Positions 14,968-20,213 of a DNA stretch of 20,213 nucleotides are shown here, one piece after another. Origin of the DNA: Actinomycetes bacterium (GTDB lineage Bacteria > Actinomycetota > Actinomycetes > Actinomycetales > Demequinaceae); NCBI GenBank assembly GCA_023428185.1, contig JAEYYZ010000158.1:1-20213 (forward strand), given 5' to 3'. The position numbers and the translations under genes were made by a program. Below the pieces are notes generated by a model that was not told the origin of the DNA, did no database searches, and saw only the letters and a program-made list of their open reading frames with translations. Position 1 is the first letter of the stretch, and each line of letters starts with the position of its first letter.

Positions 14968-16088
14968 TGGCGACGATCCCGTTGGTGGGAACTGTGCGCC
15001 GTGCTGGGGCCTCGCGCCCACGCGAGGAGGGCTCGTGTGGGAAAGGCCTGGTTCACCGGCGTGCCCCCGCCGCGAATCGCCTCTCCAGTCAGGGAAACAA
15101 TCCATTCGACCTTCTTGGGCTCCGCTGGGTCCCAGACTCCCAACTTGAAGTCGTCATCTGAGCGTCTCTCAACGAACAATCGATCCCCGTCGGCGAAACC
15201 GACGGGAGTGTTGCGGGGTCGCTCACTGCTCATGGGCACCCCATTGAAGTGGGGGAGAAGCTCGATCTCTCCGGAGGGCACGTGTAGGACCTTCCACCGG
15301 TCTGCCGGGTAGTCATCTTCCCAGGAATCGTGGTGAAACAGGACCCGTCTTGAGTCCGCGCTCCACGGCGTCCCTGTCGCCGCGAGCGAAGCTCCTTCGA
15401 CGCCGCATAATTCTTCGCCCTGGCGTGTGTAAAGCGTGAGTGAGCCCACGAGTTGCGGAGATTGACCATGCCCGTCGGGGCGGAACGGGTACGCAACTAG
15501 AAACAACCCGTCGGGTGAAAGCTGTACTGAAGATCGTGCTCCGTGACCTAGTATCCGGTCGCTGAGTGTTGCTCGGCCAGCCACAAGGTCATGGTCGTAA
15601 AGATCAACTACGTCTGGAGCGCCTTCTGCGTAATGGCCTAGGGGGCGTACGGGGCCGCTGGCAACGGCAATCGCGACGCCGTCGCTTGCCATTCCCAGGC
15701 CATGCAAGTAGGTCTCTGGCGCCGTCTGTACGTTCGGAACGGAGCGGCTGGTGGCATCAGCTATGCCTCGGACGTGAACCCCGGCGTACCACGAGGGACG
15801 CCCGGAGGGACCCGCAGGCGGGGGATCCTGCGAACGGTATACCGCCCAAGCTAAGTGGTCGCCCTCGGGAGACCAGGCCACGCGATGGGAAACGAGCGAC
15901 TGATCTACGTCGTACGCGAGCGGACGGACGATCCCATCTGCGGTCAGCACCAACCGCCGCTGTCGCTTCAGTGGACTCTCCGAGTCCACTCGGATTGGGG
16001 ACTCGATGATGACTACAGCAGGCGCGTCAGTAGGGGGCGCTTGATCGAGCGTTGCCACCGTTTCTCGAGTGACCTGAACCGTTTTCAC
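14955..16088 (-). CDS. WD40/PD40-like beta-propeller protein, cytosolic
   Basis: A 377-aa protein with at least five copies of the propeller strand motif: AWSPEGDHLAWA (71-82), LGMASDGVAIAVAS (131-144), SVQLSPDGLFLVAY (187-200), PWSADSRRVLFH (241-252) and VGFADGDRLFVE (296-307). This pattern is typical of TolB/PD40-like propellers, which act as binding platforms rather than enzymes. No signal peptide or membrane segment is visible, so the protein should stay in the cytosol. The start is GTG at 16088 because GGAGG lies 7 nt upstream; an open frame extending to 16178 has no such site. The last 20 residues are His/Arg/Ser-rich and do not look like a propeller strand. It is divergent from the secreted-protein gene at 16211 and may share its control region. 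The function and binding partner are not recognisable. Confidence 0.8.
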   Translation of the reverse strand: MKTVQVTRETVATLDQAPPTDAPAVVIIESPIRVDSESPLKRQRRLVLTADGIVRPLAYDVDQSLVSHRVAWSPEGDHLAWAVYRSQDPPPAGPSGRPSWYAGVHVRGIADATSRSVPNVQTAPETYLHGLGMASDGVAIAVASGPVRPLGHYAEGAPDVVDLYDHDLVAGRATLSDRILGHGARSSVQLSPDGLFLVAYPFRPDGHGQSPQLVGSLTLYTRQGEELCGVEGASLAATGTPWSADSRRVLFHHDSWEDDYPADRWKVLHVPSGEIELLPHFNGVPMSSERPRNTPVGFADGDRLFVERRSDDDFKLGVWDPAEPKKVEWIVSLTGEAIRGGGTPVNQAFPTRALLAWARGPSTAHSSHQRDRRHSQV

Positions 16089-16095
16089 AGCACGT

Positions 16096-16100
16096 CCTCC
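16096..16100 (-). promoter_or_regulatory. Ribosome binding site of the propeller gene (decides start)
   Basis: GGAGG on the minus strand, 7 nt before GTG at 16088. It rules against a start in the 90-nt upstream extension of the frame. Confidence 0.7.
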
Positions 16101-16114
16101 GATTCGTTGTTTTC
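16100..16114 (+). repeat. Direct repeat copy 1, CGATTCGTTGTTTTC
   Basis: Matches 16178-16192 at 13 of 15 positions in the same orientation, start to start 78 bp apart. The two copies bracket the divergent intergenic region. Confidence 0.4.
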
Positions 16115-16148
16115 GACCACCTGCGAAGCAGGAACTCCGCACCGCGCA

Positions 16149-16162
16149 GTGGCTATAGCCAC
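16149..16162. promoter_or_regulatory. 14-bp perfect palindrome GTGGCTATAGCCAC, candidate operator
   Basis: A perfect two-fold symmetric site in the 122-bp gap between the divergent propeller and secreted-protein genes. The uninterrupted 14-bp symmetry and position suit a dimeric regulator controlling one or both genes. Confidence 0.45.
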
Positions 16163-16179
16163 GTGCTACATTCTGCACG
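16162..16179. promoter_or_regulatory. Inverted repeat CGTGC-N8-GCACG
   Basis: A 5-bp inverted repeat with an 8-nt spacer directly next to the 14-bp palindrome. The spacer contains TACATT (16167-16172), which could be a -10 box for the plus-strand gene, though no clear -35 is seen. Confidence 0.3.
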
Positions 16180-16192
16180 AATCGTCGTTTTC
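16178..16192 (+). repeat. Direct repeat copy 2, CGAATCGTCGTTTTC
   Basis: Partner of the copy at 16100-16114, differing at two positions. It lies just upstream of the ribosome binding site of the secreted-protein gene. Confidence 0.4.
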
Positions 16193-16210
16193 TGGGTCCG
16201 AGGGGGAGAA

Positions 16211-19200
16211 ATGGTCCGAATTCACCAACGCCGCTATATCATGCGCCTAGCTGCGGTCTTGGCGCTAGTGGCGGTGACATTTGTCGCCCAGACCACTACA
16301 TCTCCGTCCCTGGCCGCCGTCTCAGCCGCCGCACCTACCACCGGGAGCGCCTTCCCGCTTTCGCAGGGGCCGCTCTCTCGGTCCGTTTTGGCGGACTGTG
16401 AGGCGATCTTCACGCGTTCAGGGGATTCGCAGGCCGACGCTTGCGTGAATGGTGTGGAGTTACGCGCAAGAGGCTATCTCAAGTGTTTGAAGGGTCAAGG
16501 GTCTAGTTCTGCCCTCAAACTCCTATACAACCCAAACGATTGTTATGGAGGAGAGAACTCCGACAAGTACTACATGGAGGCGATCGCGCAGGCACGATTC
16601 GTGGTCCTCAAGGACGGTGCCGTGGAAGGCTCGCAGGTCGTCGCCGGAGGCTGGGTGAGCGACTACACCCAGTGGGAAGTGTCCTACGACGCCGAAACGT
16701 TGAGAGTGAAGTTTGGAGTCTCAGAGAGCGAGATAGCAGACTCTGGGCTCGCGAACCTCAGCGGCCGCATCGACGTAGTTCTCGTGTCTAGGCCACAGAT
16801 TTCGAGCGGTACGAGTGGCATGCTTGAGCCCGCGTCGAATCCCATGGGCCTCGTGGAGCTCAAGAGAGCCGACAATGGCAACGGGGCGCAGGACGCAGCG
16901 ATTCAAGTGAATCGGTACCTCACTGCTATGCAGTTGGCGGGTTTCTCGGGCACCTATCTTGTCGACACGCTCTCGTACCACGACTACTTTGAAGTCACGC
17001 GCCAGTGCACCCGCGAGAACGGCTCGAAGTATGACCGCACCGAGGGTTGGACCGTAACAGGTCCAACGCCTGGCGTACTCGTAGTCACCAAGACACACCC
17101 TGCGATCTGCGACGATGACAACAACCAGTCACCGCCATCGTCCGGTGGAAACGAAACTGGCGTGGGTGAAGCCATCGGCGCCGAGGACCCTGCCTTGGTC
17201 CCTGTGCCTGCGCCCAACCCGAGTGAGGGCGAAGACGCCTGCGACTACCAGTGCAAGGCCGGTGCGGCGGCGGCGCTCATTACGGCCAGCGCGTTGATCA
17301 AGGCGCTCGTTGACAAGTACATTGCCGCAGGCGTGGTTCGCGGAGCCGCATTCGAAAGCGTCAAGGCAACTGTATGCCTCGGCGTGGTCAATGTCGCGAC
17401 ACATGGCCCCGGCGATGGAAGCGTGTCAACGGAGGCCGCTACGTGCTATAACGCCACGAACATCGTCGCATTCGCGCTTCTCCTTCAGCAGCTGTTGGAC
17501 GCGGGTTTGCTCACGGAAGAGCAATTGCAGGAACTCCTCGATGAGGCGCCCAGCGGGGTTGGCGGGACTGAAGGCGACGGCTCTCAATCGGGCAATGCGG
17601 GCGGTCAAAGTCCGCCCGCGCGGGCCCAGGGCGACCCACGCCTCCGCACACTTGACGGGCTGAACTATGACTTTCACGCTGTTGGGGAGTTTCAGCTTCT
17701 CGAGCACCCGGCGAGCGATTTCGCCGTTCAGGCCCGCCTGATACCGGCAGAGCGGCAGATGTCGAGTATTGGCGCGATCGCCTTCAGGGCGAGGCACGTG
17801 CTTATCGAGGTATCGCCGTCTGGCATTCTCGTAGACGGAGAGCCCTATAGCCTCCCAAGTGGCGAAATGCATTACCTGGGTGATGGCGTCACGATTGTGT
17901 CGAACTCGCCCGGCGAAGTCCGCGTCGCGAGTCCGTATGATCATCGCGGGCTGCATGCCATTGTCATATGGCAGACGCAGCCGGGCGGGCGTGGCGACGT
18001 GTCCGTTTCCGTTCCCAATGCCTGGGCAGGGGAGTTGCAGGGCCTCCTAGGAGACTTTGATGGCGACCTCACCAACGAGCTACTTTCCAGCACTGGCACC
18101 GATGTGACGTCGAGCTTGGAGTTCGGCGCCTCGGACGTGACGTACCTCCAGCGGCTGTATGGCACGTTTGGAGACTCTTGGCGGGTAAGTGACACGACAT
18201 CCGCCTTCACCTACGGGCCCGGGCAATCTACCGCTACGTTCACCGACATGAGTTATCCGGGCTCAATTACCAAGCTGGGCGACCTGACGCAGGCGGAGTT
18301 CATGTTCGGCACGGCGGCGTGCACCAGTGCCGGAGTTCCGGTTGGTGTGAACTTTGACGACTGTGTACTCGACGTGGGGGTCTCCGGAGACGCCAGTTTC
18401 GCAGAAAGTATCGCCGCGGGGGGAACCTTCGGAGTGAGCGCTGACCACGCAACAACTGTTGACGGGCGATTGGTGGTCGACTTCAACGAAGAAGTGCCTC
18501 CAAACTTCTACACGCGGGTGGTCTCAAACCGGCCTTCGGTGGGCAATCTAGTTTACTCAGGGACTTCGAGTCCCTACCGTTTCCATGTAGGCCAACTCGA
18601 GGCACACGACGGGGTGACACTCACATTCAACGTGGCTTCGACTTCGGCGGTACTCGTGGAGGACATGCAGTTCTCGCCGCTACCGACGGGGGCAACCGTG
18701 ACCGCTGGAGAGCCAGTTTCAGCGGGCATTGACGGCGACGTGGTTACCCCGGTCGTCATTTGGCTACCTCATTTCAAGGCTTCGCTTGGTGCCTCGCTTT
18801 GGGTCACCACCGGCGCCAGTCGCCCATGGGCGGGCATCACTTCCGTTCAAGTGGATCTCGACCGGGTGCCTGCACAGAGGTTCGACGTTGCTCTGCCATT
18901 TAGTTCAGGAGGTCTTGAGCCCGGATCTGGGGCCGGTGTCCTGGAAGCCCCAGGCTCCGAGGACCTCTACTGCATCGCTGCAACTGCGGTCTCTAGGGAT
19001 GTGCTTTTCCGGATGGCCCCGACGTCTAGTGCTATCGCCTTCCAGGTACTTGACCCTGCTGGTCTCGTTGTTGGAAGTGGAACGGGTAACTCTGCGGCGT
19101 CCGTTGATGCCGAACTTCTTGGCGACCAGGAACTATGCGCGCGCGTCTTTTGGACCGGTGACTCCGCGCCCGACCGAACACGTTATGTGCTCGAGGCAGA

Positions 19201-19957
19201 GGTGATGCCTGATCCGCAGGTGTTTGCGGTGGATTTGGGTGATGTGCGGGTGATGAGTAAGCGTGGTTTGGGTTCGGGTGCGCGGACGTTGGAGACGTCT
19301 GCGTCCAGGGATGACTATGTGTTCACGGTGCCAGCTGGTGGTCAGCGGGTGCGGATGGAGTGGACGCAGTTGATGGGCGCGAGTGCGTATGCGTATAACC
19401 GTCATTTGGGGCTTGCGTTGGTGGATTCCTCCGGTGCTGTGGTGTGGTCGATTGCTGATGTGGGCGACACGTATGCGGTGATGGATGTGGAGTTGGCTGA
19501 GGGGCAATACACGTTCCAGGTCTCCGGTATTCCGACAGCAACGTCGGGTTGGTTGACTGGTCCGTATGACTTCGTCTTGTATGGGGTTTCACCCGCTCTG
19601 GCGCAGTCGTTCCCGGTGGACTTGTCTGTAGGTGGTGTGGAGCGCACTGTCACCACTGGTGGTGGAGGTGTGATCGAGACGTCGTTGTCCTCGGATACGT
19701 ATGAGTTCACGGTGCCAGCAAACTCGGCGTTGGTGGCCAGGTTCAATGTGAACTACCCCACCTCGGCCACGCCGCCGTTGATGTGGGTATTGAAGGACGC
19801 AGCGGGCACGGCAATCATGAGTGACTCTTTGAATCAAAACCGTATTGTCACTGTTCCGAACTTGTCCGGCTCATACACGTTGACCGTATCGCCGACGTCA
19901 TTCCCGATGAGTATGCGTGCCCCCCTCAACGCTCAAGTCTCACTCTCACGCACATGA
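16211..19957 (+). CDS. Secreted multidomain protein: RecB-like nuclease signature, VWD domain, C-terminal beta repeats
   Basis: A 1248-aa protein starting at ATG 16211, which follows GGGGGAG. A signal peptide covers about residues 1-38: basic MVRIHQRRYIMR, then a hydrophobic core, cleaved near SLA or VSA. Residues about 55-300 carry four early Cys and the spaced residues GRID (D188), VELK (E216, K218) and QVNRY (Q232, Y236), resembling PD-(D/E)xK nucleases of the RecB type. Residues 340-446 are helical with Cys. A bacterial von Willebrand type D domain covers about 474-660, with GDPRLRTLDGLNYDFHAVGE and GLLGDFDGDLTNEL, followed by a Cys-containing stretch (about 680-735). Three related beta-sandwich-like repeats end the protein (about 891-999, 1003-1126, 1133-1248). 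The last two use TTG for almost every Leu. No anchor is visible, so it is probably exported or surface-bound. The VWD call is firm; the nuclease call is motif-based inference. Confidence 0.85.
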   Translation: MVRIHQRRYIMRLAAVLALVAVTFVAQTTTSPSLAAVSAAAPTTGSAFPLSQGPLSRSVLADCEAIFTRSGDSQADACVNGVELRARGYLKCLKGQGSSSALKLLYNPNDCYGGENSDKYYMEAIAQARFVVLKDGAVEGSQVVAGGWVSDYTQWEVSYDAETLRVKFGVSESEIADSGLANLSGRIDVVLVSRPQISSGTSGMLEPASNPMGLVELKRADNGNGAQDAAIQVNRYLTAMQLAGFSGTYLVDTLSYHDYFEVTRQCTRENGSKYDRTEGWTVTGPTPGVLVVTKTHPAICDDDNNQSPPSSGGNETGVGEAIGAEDPALVPVPAPNPSEGEDACDYQCKAGAAAALITASALIKALVDKYIAAGVVRGAAFESVKATVCLGVVNVATHGPGDGSVSTEAATCYNATNIVAFALLLQQLLDAGLLTEEQLQELLDEAPSGVGGTEGDGSQSGNAGGQSPPARAQGDPRLRTLDGLNYDFHAVGEFQLLEHPASDFAVQARLIPAERQMSSIGAIAFRARHVLIEVSPSGILVDGEPYSLPSGEMHYLGDGVTIVSNSPGEVRVASPYDHRGLHAIVIWQTQPGGRGDVSVSVPNAWAGELQGLLGDFDGDLTNELLSSTGTDVTSSLEFGASDVTYLQRLYGTFGDSWRVSDTTSAFTYGPGQSTATFTDMSYPGSITKLGDLTQAEFMFGTAACTSAGVPVGVNFDDCVLDVGVSGDASFAESIAAGGTFGVSADHATTVDGRLVVDFNEEVPPNFYTRVVSNRPSVGNLVYSGTSSPYRFHVGQLEAHDGVTLTFNVASTSAVLVEDMQFSPLPTGATVTAGEPVSAGIDGDVVTPVVIWLPHFKASLGASLWVTTGASRPWAGITSVQVDLDRVPAQRFDVALPFSSGGLEPGSGAGVLEAPGSEDLYCIAATAVSRDVLFRMAPTSSAIAFQVLDPAGLVVGSGTGNSAASVDAELLGDQELCARVFWTGDSAPDRTRYVLEAEVMPDPQVFAVDLGDVRVMSKRGLGSGARTLETSASRDDYVFTVPAGGQRVRMEWTQLMGASAYAYNRHLGLALVDSSGAVVWSIADVGDTYAVMDVELAEGQYTFQVSGIPTATSGWLTGPYDFVLYGVSPALAQSFPVDLSVGGVERTVTTGGGGVIETSLSSDTYEFTVPANSALVARFNVNYPTSATPPLMWVLKDAAGTAIMSDSLNQNRIVTVPNLSGSYTLTVSPTSFPMSMRAPLNAQVSLSRT
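19220..19957 (+). repeat. Two tandem C-terminal repeats with atypical codon use
   Basis: Within the secreted protein, residues about 1004-1126 and 1134-1248 share the pattern F-x-VDL, then ETS-S-D-Y-FTVPA. An earlier, more diverged copy at about 891-999 has normal codon use. Confidence 0.55.
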
Positions 19958-20076
19958 GGAATGGCGAGAGTATCCGGTTCAATGTGGCAGTCGTGGCGTG
20001 CGTCGAGTCCGCGTACTATTGCTATGCAGCAGGCGCGGGTGGCCGAACTCCCACGGCAATGCGTACTCGGCTTTGA
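19954..20076 (+). CDS. Small ORF coupled to the secreted-protein stop (uncertain)
   Basis: A 40-codon ORF whose ATG overlaps the upstream TGA as ATGA, a typical coupled arrangement. It has a hydrophobic middle (FNVAVVACVESAYYCYAAGA) and a basic end. It is not recognised. It could be a real small protein, the first part of a gene broken by a frameshift (frame 3 stays open from here to the window end and gives a protein-like segment), or chance. Confidence 0.25.
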   Translation: MRNGESIRFNVAVVACVESAYYCYAAGAGGRTPTAMRTRL

Positions 20077-20213
20077 CGACGACGCTCGCGGCAGGTATCG
20101 TAGATGCTCGTGCCCGCGTCGTCGGGCTCTCTCGCGTGCCCTTCACGGGCGCAGTCCAGGCAGGTGCGACACGCCCGGGCGCGGGGGTCGCTACGACGCT
20201 TAACCCTAGTTTT
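20077..20213. other. Unresolved right end of the window
   Basis: No recognised gene. Plus frame 3 is open to the edge and reads GLSRVPFTGAVQAGA near 20131-20175. The minus strand also has open frames. The sequence is too short to decide. Confidence 0.3.

Noticed and set aside
14797..15105. Minus-strand open frame of 102 codons spanning the propeller/FHA junction
   Set aside because: It overlaps two better genes and the promoter region, and looks like an out-of-frame product.
16089..16178. Upstream extension of the propeller gene to 16178
   Set aside because: A strong GGAGG site fits GTG at 16088; the extension has no ribosome binding site and would cover the regulatory repeats.
16163..16210. 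Upstream start of the secreted protein at 16163
   Set aside because: It would put 16 residues ahead of a clear signal peptide. ATG 16211 has GGGGGAG just before it.
20175..20184. Palindrome CGCCCGGGCG
   Set aside because: Short and purely GC in GC-rich DNA, with no promoter or terminator context.
1..20213. CRISPR arrays, tRNA, rRNA, insertion sequences
   Set aside because: No regularly spaced repeats, tRNA-like cloverleaf, rRNA segments or transposase motifs were seen on either strand.

Overview
The window reads as high-GC actinobacterial DNA, most like a Micrococcales-type genome. GTG starts are common, ribosome binding sites are of the GGAGG/AAGGA type, intergenic gaps are short, and the gene families are familiar from that order. 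The genus cannot be fixed from the sequence alone. Gene assignments rest on motifs read by eye; no database search was possible.

Positions 1-14863 hold one tightly packed minus-strand gene set of eight genes. Read in the direction of transcription they are: a two-part FHA protein (313 aa), a membrane-anchored Ser/Thr kinase (381 aa), a giant surface protein with a propeller-like region followed by Ig-like and FN3-like domains (1994 aa), a MoxR AAA+ ATPase (321 aa), a DUF58 membrane protein (454 aa), a polytopic transglutaminase-fold protein (831 aa), a DUF5684-FHA fusion (512 aa), and a PP2C phosphatase cut off by the left window edge. Most junctions overlap or are nearly zero-gap, so these genes are probably co-expressed. 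The parts suggest an envelope-assembly or surface-sensing module. The kinase and phosphatase would write and erase phospho-threonine, the two FHA proteins would read it, and MoxR and DUF58 would remodel partner complexes. The transglutaminase-fold and Ig-like proteins would be the membrane and outside-facing parts. The transglutaminase core lacks its catalytic Cys and His, and the DUF58 domain lacks a standard metal-binding motif. Both may therefore be scaffolds rather than enzymes. Two cytosolic tails are Thr-rich and could be FHA docking sites.

Positions 14864-16210 hold a minus-strand gene for a cytosolic WD40/PD40-like propeller protein (377 aa), with regulatory-looking inverted and direct repeats on both sides.

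Positions 16211-19957 hold a divergent plus-strand gene for a secreted 1248-aa protein. Its N-terminal part shows an apparent RecB-type nuclease signature (GRID, ELK, QVNRY). This is followed by a von Willebrand type D domain and three beta-sandwich-like repeats. The last two repeats use a strikingly different leucine codon (TTG), which points to a mosaic gene. Positions 19954-20213 contain only a small coupled ORF and unresolved sequence.
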